Assembly: GCA_028292185.1 (NCBI GenBank)
Contig: JAQGMT010000026.1
Location: 1-6,605, forward strand
Direction: 5' to 3'
Length of the DNA stretch: 6,605 bases
Source: Ramlibacter sp.
Lineage (GTDB): Bacteria > Pseudomonadota > Gammaproteobacteria > Burkholderiales > Burkholderiaceae_C
Within the stretch, counting starts at the first letter, position 1; each line of letters opens with the position of its first letter. Below, one piece after another: positions 1-5,387 of this stretch. The notes under the pieces were generated by a model. That model made no database searches, had not been told where the DNA came from, and saw nothing but the letters and a program-made list of their open reading frames with translations. The translations under genes and the position numbers were made by a program.

Positions 1-96
1 GACCGGCTGCGCAGGCATCAGCGCCACGGTGGCCGCAACGGCCAGCGCCATCACCAGACCGTAGGCACGAAGTTTCTTCAATTCGATCCTGAACAT
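1..96 (-). CDS. N-terminus of a secreted protein, probably DegP/DegQ/MucD-type serine protease (partial)
   Basis: Only the first 32 codons are in the window; the gene runs off the left edge. The visible peptide has a basic start (residues 3-12 include R, two K and R), a hydrophobic core at about residues 13-27 (GLVMALAVAATVALM), and then PAQPV. This looks like a Sec signal peptide, so the product should be exported or anchored in the periplasm. The ATG is preceded by AAAGG with 6 nt spacing, which supports the start. No catalytic domain is visible. The protease assignment rests on context: in gammaproteobacterial and betaproteobacterial sigma-E operons, the gene after rseB (or after mucC) is usually a DegP/MucD trypsin-PDZ protease that clears misfolded envelope proteins. 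Any other exported protein would fit the visible residues equally well. Confidence 0.6.
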   Translation of the reverse strand, partial: MFRIELKKLRAYGLVMALAVAATVALMPAQPV

Positions 97-206
97 ACCG
101 ACCTTTCAATCAGACCGCAGACAATGAATGAGGGAGCACAAAAAGCATTTCGCGATCGCGCCGCATCCGTGCAGGCACCATCGCACATTCGAGCCCAGAT
201 GGGGGC

Positions 207-1265
207 TTATTTGGCGCGCTCAAGATTCTGCGCAAAGGCGCTCAACGTCTGCTGAGGCACTTCGCCCACCGCCGTGAGCCACCAATCGTCGATGCGCCGG
301 GTCAACGTCTGCGTGGCGCCGCTGGCGGACAGCCCCTCCTGGTCATGCCGCTGGCGGTCATAGGGCTCCAGGAATAGCGAAACCGCGGCAAGCCCATCGG
401 AGAAGACCCATTGCATCGTGCCTTCTGGTGGTGAGGCGCTCGCGCCCGGCCGCTTGTAGCAGTTGACCGGCTGGAACCCGGCCACTCCCGACTTGAGGTG
501 CCAGCCCTCGGCCTGGGGGCTGGTTTTAACGGTGTCCGCTTTTTCGACGCGCCATCCCTCGGTCGCCGACATCATCTGGTTGAGCTTGGCCGCGCGCACC
601 GGCGCGTCCAGCTGGAGTTCGGAGAAGGCGACTTGCTCCAGCACCGTGCCTTGTTGATTGAGCGTCTGCAGCTTGATCACCAGGCCGCTTTTCTTCTCGC
701 TCCAGATGCGATAGCCGAAACGCAAGCGGTCCTTGGGGACCAGTTGGACCACATCCGCCTCGAATCCCGCCACGCGGTCGCTGCCCACGGCACGCGCTTC
801 GTAAAACTGCGCAATGGAACTCTCGCTGGCGTTCAGCAGGCTGGGAAACAGGCCGGCGGGCGCTTGTTTTTCGGCTCGCACCACGCGGCTTTGCGGCAGG
901 AACGTGACCACCTCGTCGTTGCGCCGGAACACCGAGCGCGGCGCTCCGGTGAGCGACTCGACTCGCTCGACCTGCAGGTCGCCTTCGCAAGCGTGCCAGA
1001 TGCGGGCGCTCGACATGCTGCCGGAGTTGGAGAGCACCACAAAGGTCCCGACGTAGCTGCGCAGGCGCGAAGCCTCGTGCATGCGCACCAGCCATTCGCT
1101 CACGCTGCGCTCGGTGTGCTTGCCGCGAACCGACGCAGCGGCCGGCGACGAAGGCGAGCTTGCAGGGCCCGGCGTCTCGGCGCCTGCAAGGGCCAAGCCG
1201 CCAAGCGCCCAGACCAGGGCGACCCGGCCGGCGTATTTGATTTTGGGTTTGACGGCGACGCGCAT
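207..1265 (-). CDS. rseB: RseB/MucB, periplasmic regulator of the sigma-E pathway
   Basis: The 352-residue length is typical of the RseB/MucB family, whose members bind the periplasmic part of RseA and shield it from site-1 proteolysis until mislocalised lipoproteins or LPS displace them. A signal peptide is clear: basic residues up to R14, a hydrophobic stretch at 15-28, and a likely cleavage site after A29 (AGA). The mature protein has the family hallmarks: WLVRMHEAS (58-66), YVGTFVV (71-77), ERVESLTGAPR (100-110), then the lipoprotein-binding-like N-domain ending near 220. A smaller C-domain covers about 235-348 (PVNCYKRPG, QWVFSDGLAAVSLF, then TAVGEVPQQT). It starts 14 nt after the rseA stop with only a weak GGCGG ribosome site, so coupling to rseA translation is likely. 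There is one cysteine in each domain, C93 and C269. Confidence 0.93.
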   Translation of the reverse strand: MRVAVKPKIKYAGRVALVWALGGLALAGAETPGPASSPSSPAAASVRGKHTERSVSEWLVRMHEASRLRSYVGTFVVLSNSGSMSSARIWHACEGDLQVERVESLTGAPRSVFRRNDEVVTFLPQSRVVRAEKQAPAGLFPSLLNASESSIAQFYEARAVGSDRVAGFEADVVQLVPKDRLRFGYRIWSEKKSGLVIKLQTLNQQGTVLEQVAFSELQLDAPVRAAKLNQMMSATEGWRVEKADTVKTSPQAEGWHLKSGVAGFQPVNCYKRPGASASPPEGTMQWVFSDGLAAVSLFLEPYDRQRHDQEGLSASGATQTLTRRIDDWWLTAVGEVPQQTLSAFAQNLERAK

Positions 1266-1279
1266 GCACGGGCCGCCGT

Positions 1280-1882
1280 CTAGCGGCTGTTGCCTTCGAA
1301 GGCCGCGTTGCGGAGGAACCCTGCGGGAGCCTGCAGCGCGGAAGCACCGGCAAGTTGCCGATGTGCGGCGAGGAACTCATCCAGCCGGGGATCGCGGATC
1401 ATCGCGCCAGGCACGTTGCCATTGGGCGCGGCGGCAACGGGCGTCGTGGCGGCGGGCACGGCCGCGAGTTGAGCCTGCTCCGGCTTGGAGCCAGTGCCGG
1501 CCAGGGTGCTCCACCCGATCGCGGTCACGGCCGCCATGGAAGCGAATGCGGCCACCACTTTCCAGCGGAAATTCGCGTCGTTCGAGGCGGCTTGCAGCGG
1601 CATCTCTGCGCGCGCAACCGCTTGCGGCGCGGGGCTGGGCATCGCGGCGAGCCGCTGTTCCTGCTGCAGGCGCGGGCGCAGCCGGCTGAGGAATGCAGTG
1701 GGCGAGGTGCCGGCGGCGAGGTCATTAGAGCGCAGCACGTCGCCGATCAGGTGATAGGTCTGCCACGCCTCGAGCGCGGCGGGATCGCTGGCCGCAAGTT
1801 CCACGCCGCGCGCGAACGCACCGCCTCGCAACTGGCCGTCGGCCAGTGCCGAAATGAGTTCCTGTGTCTGCATCTGTTCCAT
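1280..1882 (-). CDS. rseA: RseA/MucA anti-sigma-E factor
   Basis: This inner-membrane protein binds sigma-E on the cytoplasmic side and releases it after stepwise proteolysis (DegS/AlgW, then RseP, in studied species). It is 200 residues from the ATG chosen here. The cytoplasmic domain carries the RseA_N pattern: ELISALADGQL near the start and W-x-x-YHLIGDVLRS at about 40-52. One transmembrane segment lies at about 107-128 (WKVVAAFASMAAVTAIGW). The periplasmic tail begins with an Ala/Pro-rich stretch (about 138-155), a plausible flexible protease target, though no cleavage site can be named. The tail ends with a charged, probably helical segment (RDPRLDEFLAAHRQLAG). An in-frame GTG one codon upstream (1885) is the alternative start, but the ribosome site is better spaced for the ATG. 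It lies 31 nt after rpoE and 14 nt before rseB, so all three should be cotranscribed. Confidence 0.93.
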   Translation of the reverse strand: MEQMQTQELISALADGQLRGGAFARGVELAASDPAALEAWQTYHLIGDVLRSNDLAAGTSPTAFLSRLRPRLQQEQRLAAMPSPAPQAVARAEMPLQAASNDANFRWKVVAAFASMAAVTAIGWSTLAGTGSKPEQAQLAAVPAATTPVAAAPNGNVPGAMIRDPRLDEFLAAHRQLAGASALQAPAGFLRNAAFEGNSR

Positions 1883-1885
1883 CAC

Positions 1886-1893
1886 ATCACCTC
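1886..1893 (-). promoter_or_regulatory. Strong Shine-Dalgarno site of rseA
   Basis: The minus strand reads GAGGTGAT, an eight-base match to the complement of the 16S rRNA 3' tail (AUCACCUC). GAGG is 7 nt from the ATG at 1882 but only 4 nt from the adjacent GTG at 1885, which favours the ATG. It is the strongest ribosome site in the sigma-E operon and contrasts with the absent site of rpoE. This fits a need for anti-sigma factor to be made at least as efficiently as its sigma factor. Confidence 0.8.
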
Positions 1894-1913
1894 GCTTAGC
1901 GCGTATGGGCCGC

Positions 1914-2552
1914 TCACCAACGTTTGCCCGACTGGTTTTCCAGCATGGGCTTCACCTTCACCGAAATCGCTTCGCGCGCCCGGAAAATCCGGGAGCGCAC
2001 CGTGCCGATCGGGCAATTCATCACCTCGGCGATCTCTTCGTAACTCAGGCCCTCGATCTCGCGCAGGGTCACCGCCTGGCGCAATTCGTCCGGCAGGGAC
2101 TCCATGGCCGAGTTGACCGCGGCGGCGATTTCCTTGGCGGCCAGCACCGTTTCGGGCGTTTCCGCGGTGGTTAGTTCGTTCTCCACTGCGGAAGTTTCAT
2201 CTTCGTCGTCGCCGCCGCCGCCGCGAAGTGCGGTTTCCGAGACCAGGGGGTCGCGCTTGAGGTCCACCAGCGCCTTTTTCGCGGTATTCACCGCGATTCG
2301 ATAGAGCCAGGTGTAGAACTGCGCTTCGCCTCGAAACTGGGCCAGGGCCCGATACGCGCGGATGAAGGTTTCCTGCGCGATGTCCTGCACCAGGTCGGTG
2401 TCGCGCACCATGCGTCCGATCAGGCGCTCGATGCGACGCTGGTATTTGATCACCAGCAGCTCGAAGGCCTTCTGGTCGCCCGCGACCGTGCGCTCGACCA
2501 GCATCAGGTCGGTGTCGGCGGGCGAGGCACTATCAGGGGGCGTTCGGGTCAT
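1914..2552 (-). CDS. rpoE: RpoE/AlgU-type ECF sigma factor (sigma-E)
   Basis: A 212-residue group IV (ECF) sigma factor that would direct RNA polymerase to envelope-stress promoters when free of RseA. Region 2 spans about 30-95 and contains GDQKAFELLV (25-34) and FYTWLYRIAVNTAKK (79-93), very close to E. coli RpoE. Region 4 spans about 150-198, with the helix-turn-helix LSYEEIAEVM and GTVRSRIFRAREAI. The linker between them (about 100-140) is longer than in E. coli RpoE (191 aa overall) and holds four glycines followed by an acidic run (111-119). The reading frame stays open upstream to 2906, but that extension shadows the preceding gene and has no sigma-factor character. The start at 2552 is chosen because the homologous N-terminus follows it closely. 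There is no Shine-Dalgarno site; the start lies inside the last codons of the upstream gene, so translational coupling is likely. Confidence 0.95.
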   Translation of the reverse strand: MTRTPPDSASPADTDLMLVERTVAGDQKAFELLVIKYQRRIERLIGRMVRDTDLVQDIAQETFIRAYRALAQFRGEAQFYTWLYRIAVNTAKKALVDLKRDPLVSETALRGGGGDDEDETSAVENELTTAETPETVLAAKEIAAAVNSAMESLPDELRQAVTLREIEGLSYEEIAEVMNCPIGTVRSRIFRAREAISVKVKPMLENQSGKRW

Positions 2553-3000
2553 GGCGGGGTGCTGGGTCGCCGGACATGTGGCGGCCCTGCGGTGCGGGGC
2601 GCGAATATACCGCACGGCGCAGGTCGTCCCAACGCTCCGCCCGGCTGACGCGCTCCAGCCAGAACCACTGCGAGGCTCCGTTGCCGGCCCAACGAACGAG
2701 CATGGACCGCTGCAAATCCAGGCTGACCTCGAGCATGCCGGTGCCTGCGGTCCGGCTGGCGCTCCAGTTCCAGTTTTCCCCATCCCAAGCCACGGCGCCG
2801 GTGGCCGACCGCCACCATTGCGCGCCTGCCCACAAGCCGCTCGCCAGCCACAACAGCGCTGCCGTGGCGGCGCGCCAACCCGACACCTGCGTGCACCAAT
2901 AACCAATCACCGCTGCCGCCGCGAGCCAGATCGCGAGCAACAACGTGCCGGCGAAACGCGAACGCCCCACCGGGTAGGTCACCGATGGGGCGCTGTGCAT
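2533..3000 (-). CDS. YgfX/CptA-like small inner-membrane protein
   Basis: This 155-residue protein is rich in tryptophan. Two hydrophobic segments near the N-terminus, about 18-37 and 43-60, suggest a membrane hairpin followed by a soluble cytoplasmic domain. The C-terminal half resembles the YgfX (CptA) family as I recall E. coli YgfX: a W-x-G-x-x-W element at 72-77, a hydrophobic strand-like stretch (VSLDLQRSMLVRW), and the closing motif WFWLERVSRAERWDDLRRAV, matching the family pattern WLxxDS...EWxxLRR. E. coli YgfX is encoded with SdhE and has been described as a membrane toxin affecting MreB/FtsZ; here there is no sdhE nearby. The gene begins 43 nt after fabF, has no evident Shine-Dalgarno site, and its end overlaps rpoE by 20 nt, which places it at the head of the sigma-E operon. 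The ATG at 3000 is the likeliest start, but GTG codons just inside are possible. The family call is from memory. Confidence 0.72.
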   Translation of the reverse strand: MHSAPSVTYPVGRSRFAGTLLLAIWLAAAAVIGYWCTQVSGWRAATAALLWLASGLWAGAQWWRSATGAVAWDGENWNWSASRTAGTGMLEVSLDLQRSMLVRWAGNGASQWFWLERVSRAERWDDLRRAVYSRPAPQGRHMSGDPAPRHDPNAP

Positions 3001-3013
3001 GAATGAAGCGGCT

Positions 3014-3046
3014 GCAAATAACTTGGACGGGCGTAAGTCCAAGCTA
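3014..3046 (-). terminator. Hairpin at the fabF 3' end, candidate intrinsic terminator
   Basis: On the minus strand the arm CTTGGAC (3043-3037) pairs perfectly with GTCCAAG (3028-3022) across an 8-nt loop, TTACGCCC. The stem extends through a G-U wobble and two A-U pairs to about 10 bp, taking in the fabF stop codon TAG. It is followed by TTATTTGC, a short and imperfect U-rich tract. This is the best terminator-shaped structure in the window and sits at the junction between the fatty acid cluster and the sigma-E operon. The weak U-tract suggests partial rather than complete termination. Stability has not been computed. Confidence 0.6.
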
Positions 3047-4291
3047 CTGGAGACGTTTGAAGACGAGGGTTCCGTTGGTGCCGCCGAAGCCGAAATTATT
3101 CTTGACGGCGACATCGATCCGCATATCGCGCGCAGTGTTCGCGCAATAGTCCAGGTCGCATTCGGGATCCTGGTTGAAGATGTTGATCGTCGGCGGGCTC
3201 TTCTGCTCGTGCAGGGCCAGCACACTGAAGACCGACTCGATGCCGCCGGCGCCGCCCAGCAGGTGGCCGGTCATCGACTTGGTGGAGTTGACCACCAGCT
3301 TTTTGGCGGCGTCGCCGAAGGCCGCCTTGATGGCGTTGGTCTCGTTCAAGTCGCCCAGGGGCGTGGAGGTGCCGTGCGCGTTGAGGTATTGGACCTCGCC
3401 GACGTTGACACGGGCGTTGTTCAGAGCGTTGAGCATCGCGCGGCGCGGGCCGTCGACGTCCGGTGCGGTCATGTGATACGCGTCCGCGCTCATGCCGAAG
3501 CCGGAGAGCTCGGCGTAGATCCTGGCGCCGCGCGCCTTGGCGTGCTCGTATTCCTCGAGCACCATCACGCCGCCGCCTTCGCCCAGCACGAAGCCGTCGC
3601 GGTCCTTGTCCCAGGGGCGCGAGGCGGTCTTGGGATCGTCGTTGCGAGTGGACAGCGCGCGAGCCGAAGCGAAGCCGCCGATGCCCAGGGGCGAGATCGC
3701 CGCTTCGGCGCCGCCGCAGATCATTACGTCGGCATCGCCGTATTCGATCATCCGGCCCGACAGGCCGATGGCGTGCAGGCCCGTGGTGCAGGCCGTGACC
3801 ACCGCGATGTTGGGCCCCTTGAATCCGTATTTGATCGACACGTGTCCCGAGATCATGTTGATGATCGAAGCCGGGACGAAGAACGGCGAGATGCGGCGCG
3901 GTCCGCGGCTGGCCCATTCGGCGTGGGTCTGCTCGATCATCGGCAAGCCGCCGATGCCGGCGCCGATGTTGCAGCCGATCCGCGTCGAGAGTTCGGCGCC
4001 CAGGGCATCGCCCGTGGGCAGCCCGCTGTCCACCACCGCCTGGCATGCGGCGGCCAGTCCCAGGTGAATGAAACGATCCATGTGCCGGGCTTCCTTGTCG
4101 GGGATGTAGTCCCCGATATTGAAACCCCTCACCTCGCCGGCGATCTTGCAGGCGAAATTGCTCGCATCGAACTGGGTGATGAGGTCGATGCCCGACTTGC
4201 CCGCCAGCAGGTTGGCCCACGACTCCTGCACCGTGTTGCCCACCGGGCTGACACAGCCCAGGCCTGTAACAACGACGCGGCGCCTGGTCAT
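3044..4291 (-). CDS. fabF: FabF, beta-ketoacyl-ACP synthase II
   Basis: FabF (KAS II) condenses malonyl-ACP with a growing acyl-ACP in the cytosol, releasing CO2 and extending the chain by two carbons. It is 415 residues, the usual length. The thiolase-fold catalytic set is complete: nucleophile C168 in VVTACTTG, H306 in NAHGTSTP, K338 in NSTKSMTG, H343 in TGHLLGGAGG, and the gating F400 in NNFGFGGTN. The N-terminus (RRVVVTGLGCVSPVG) is typical and fixes the start. AGGA lies just upstream, and the gap to acpP is only 9 nt, so the two are surely cotranscribed and probably coupled. FabB and FabF share a fold; the length, N-terminus and position after acpP favour FabF. It is followed by a hairpin that starts at its stop codon. 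Confidence 0.97.
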   Translation of the reverse strand: MTRRRVVVTGLGCVSPVGNTVQESWANLLAGKSGIDLITQFDASNFACKIAGEVRGFNIGDYIPDKEARHMDRFIHLGLAAACQAVVDSGLPTGDALGAELSTRIGCNIGAGIGGLPMIEQTHAEWASRGPRRISPFFVPASIINMISGHVSIKYGFKGPNIAVVTACTTGLHAIGLSGRMIEYGDADVMICGGAEAAISPLGIGGFASARALSTRNDDPKTASRPWDKDRDGFVLGEGGGVMVLEEYEHAKARGARIYAELSGFGMSADAYHMTAPDVDGPRRAMLNALNNARVNVGEVQYLNAHGTSTPLGDLNETNAIKAAFGDAAKKLVVNSTKSMTGHLLGGAGGIESVFSVLALHEQKSPPTINIFNQDPECDLDYCANTARDMRIDVAVKNNFGFGGTNGTLVFKRLQ

Positions 4292-4300
4292 TCCTGTCCT

Positions 4301-4540
4301 TTACGCCTTCTGGTGCGCGTTGGCGTAGTCGATCGCGTTTTGCACGGTCGTGATCTTCTCGGCATCCTCATCCGGGATCTCGATGCCGAACTCGTCTTCG
4401 AGCGCCATCACCAGCTCCACCGTGTCCAGCGAGTCCGCGCCGAGGTCGGCCACGAAAGCCTTTTCGCTGGTGACCTGGGACTCCTCCACGCCGAGTTGCT
4501 CGGCGATGATTTTTTTGACACGTGCTTCGATATCGCTCAT
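4301..4540 (-). CDS. acpP: AcpP, acyl carrier protein
   Basis: AcpP is the small acidic cytosolic protein that carries acyl intermediates of fatty acid synthesis on a 4'-phosphopantetheine arm. It has 79 residues, matching the family. The arm attaches to S37 in the conserved motif GADSLDTVELVM. The N-terminus (MSDIEARVKKIIAEQLGV) and the acidic recognition helix (VELVMALEDEFGIEIPDED) are highly typical. The start is supported by GAGGG 5 nt upstream of the ATG. The reading frame stays open further upstream, but that part is not ACP-like. A seven-A run encodes part of V8-I11. The 100-nt gap to fabG and the 9-nt gap to fabF suggest that acpP-fabF can be transcribed separately as well as from upstream. 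Confidence 0.98.
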   Translation of the reverse strand: MSDIEARVKKIIAEQLGVEESQVTSEKAFVADLGADSLDTVELVMALEDEFGIEIPDEDAEKITTVQNAIDYANAHQKA

Positions 4541-4572
4541 GGTTCCCTCAAAGGGTGGTGAATGAATCCGCG

Positions 4573-4578
4573 ATTTTA
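4573..4578 (-). promoter_or_regulatory. Possible acpP promoter -10 element
   Basis: In the 100-nt fabG-acpP gap the minus strand reads TAAAAT, one base from the sigma-70 -10 consensus, with a start point expected near 4566, about 25 nt before the acpP ATG. No good -35 hexamer is found 16-18 nt upstream, where the sequence is GC-rich, so this would be a weak or activator-dependent promoter on sequence alone. An independent promoter for acpP is known in E. coli, which makes one plausible here, but the call is tentative. Confidence 0.35.
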
Positions 4579-4640
4579 CTTCGGGGCGGCTTCTCGGCCC
4601 GCACCCCGTTCGCCGGGCGGATAAACCGGCTTGAATCCGT

Positions 4641-5387
4641 TCAGGACATGTACATGCCGCCGTTGACGTGGATTTCCTGCCCCGTGACGTAAGCGGCACG
4701 CGGCGAAGCGAGAAAAGCCACCGCATGCGCGATGTCGGCGGGTTTGCCGAGCCGGCCCAGGGGAATCTGTCCCAACAGTGCCTTCTGCTGCTCTTCCGGC
4801 AGTGCCGCGGTCATGTCCGTCTCGATGAATCCCGGTGCGATGCAATTCACCGTGATGCCCCGGCTGCCGAGTTCGCGCGCCAATGCGCGCGTCATCCCGG
4901 CCACGCCCGCCTTTGCGGCTGCGTAGTTGGCCTGCCCCGCATTGCCCGACGCGCCGACCACCGAAGTGATGCTGATGATGCGCCCGTATCGCTGCTTCAT
5001 CATGCTGCGCATCACCGCCCGGCTCATGCGAAACACCGCCTTCAGGTTGGTGTCGAGCACGGCGTCCCAGTCTTCATCCTTGAGCCGCATCGCCAGCATG
5101 TCGCGCGTGATGCCGGCGTTGTTCACCAGCACGTGCAGCGCACCATGCTCCTTCACGATGCCGTCGACGAGTTCCTGGCCGGCGGCGGCATCGTTCACGT
5201 TCAGCACGGCGCCCTTGCTGCCGGGCCACTGCGAAAGCGCCGCGCCGATCCTGGCCGCGCCCTCCTCGGTGGTGGCCGTGCCGATCACCTTGAATCCTTG
5301 CTGCGCCAATTCGACGGCAATGGCCGCGCCGATGCCGCGCGAGGCGCCGGTGACCAGCGCCACCTGGAGTTCGGACGCGGAGCTCAT
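4641..5387 (-). CDS. fabG: FabG, 3-oxoacyl-ACP reductase
   Basis: FabG is the NADPH-dependent short-chain dehydrogenase/reductase that reduces beta-ketoacyl-ACP to 3-hydroxyacyl-ACP, the first reduction of each elongation cycle. It has 248 residues and a complete SDR architecture: the dinucleotide-binding TGASRGIG (13-20), NNAG (89-92), and the catalytic set N114, S142, Y155 and K159 (YAAAK). The C-terminal segment (APGFIETDMT, then GRLGKPADIA and VTGQEIHVNGGMYM) is characteristic of FabG rather than a generic SDR, and the fab context confirms it. The frame is open upstream to 5552, but that part overlaps fabD. The start is the ATG at 5387, which overlaps the fabD stop as ATGA, with AAAGGAA about 9 nt upstream inside fabD. 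Translation is probably coupled to fabD. Confidence 0.97.
   Translation of the reverse strand: MSSASELQVALVTGASRGIGAAIAVELAQQGFKVIGTATTEEGAARIGAALSQWPGSKGAVLNVNDAAAGQELVDGIVKEHGALHVLVNNAGITRDMLAMRLKDEDWDAVLDTNLKAVFRMSRAVMRSMMKQRYGRIISITSVVGASGNAGQANYAAAKAGVAGMTRALARELGSRGITVNCIAPGFIETDMTAALPEEQQKALLGQIPLGRLGKPADIAHAVAFLASPRAAYVTGQEIHVNGGMYMS

Noticed and set aside
97..130. Sigma-E-like -10 (TCTGA) upstream of the protease gene
   Set aside because: At the right spacing upstream there is no GAACTT-like -35; the bases there are GCTCCCT.
192..207. Small hairpin after the rseB stop (AGCCC, 6-nt loop, GGGCT)
   Set aside because: The stem is only 5 bp with no U-tract, so it is too weak to call a terminator.
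498..1283. 261-codon plus-strand frame opposite rseB
   Set aside because: It is antisense to a well-supported gene, with composition typical of a shadow frame.
1785..1805. GGAACTT sequence on the minus strand inside rseA, resembling a sigma-E -35
   Set aside because: No TCTGA/TCAAA-type -10 follows at 15-17 nt; the bases there are GC-rich coding sequence.
2553..2906. N-terminal extension of about 118 codons on the sigma factor
   Set aside because: The extension is rich in R, G, P and A, shadows the YgfX-like gene, and is not sigma-like. ECF sigma homology begins a few residues after the ATG at 2552.
4510..4516. Seven-A run in acpP as a possible frameshift site
   Set aside because: The acpP frame is intact on both sides, the Lys-Lys codons match the conserved ACP sequence, and no second frame product is evident.
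2999..4561. 520-codon open frame on the plus strand, antisense to all of fabF and acpP
   Set aside because: It is a GC-rich shadow frame opposite highly conserved genes. Its product is a low-complexity mix of R, G, A, H, D and V with no recognisable domain, and it has no clear ribosome site.
4563..4639. TGAATCCG direct repeat at 4563-4570 and 4632-4639
   Set aside because: An 8-bp match 69 bp apart is short, and one copy adjoins the fabG stop codon. It is probably chance.
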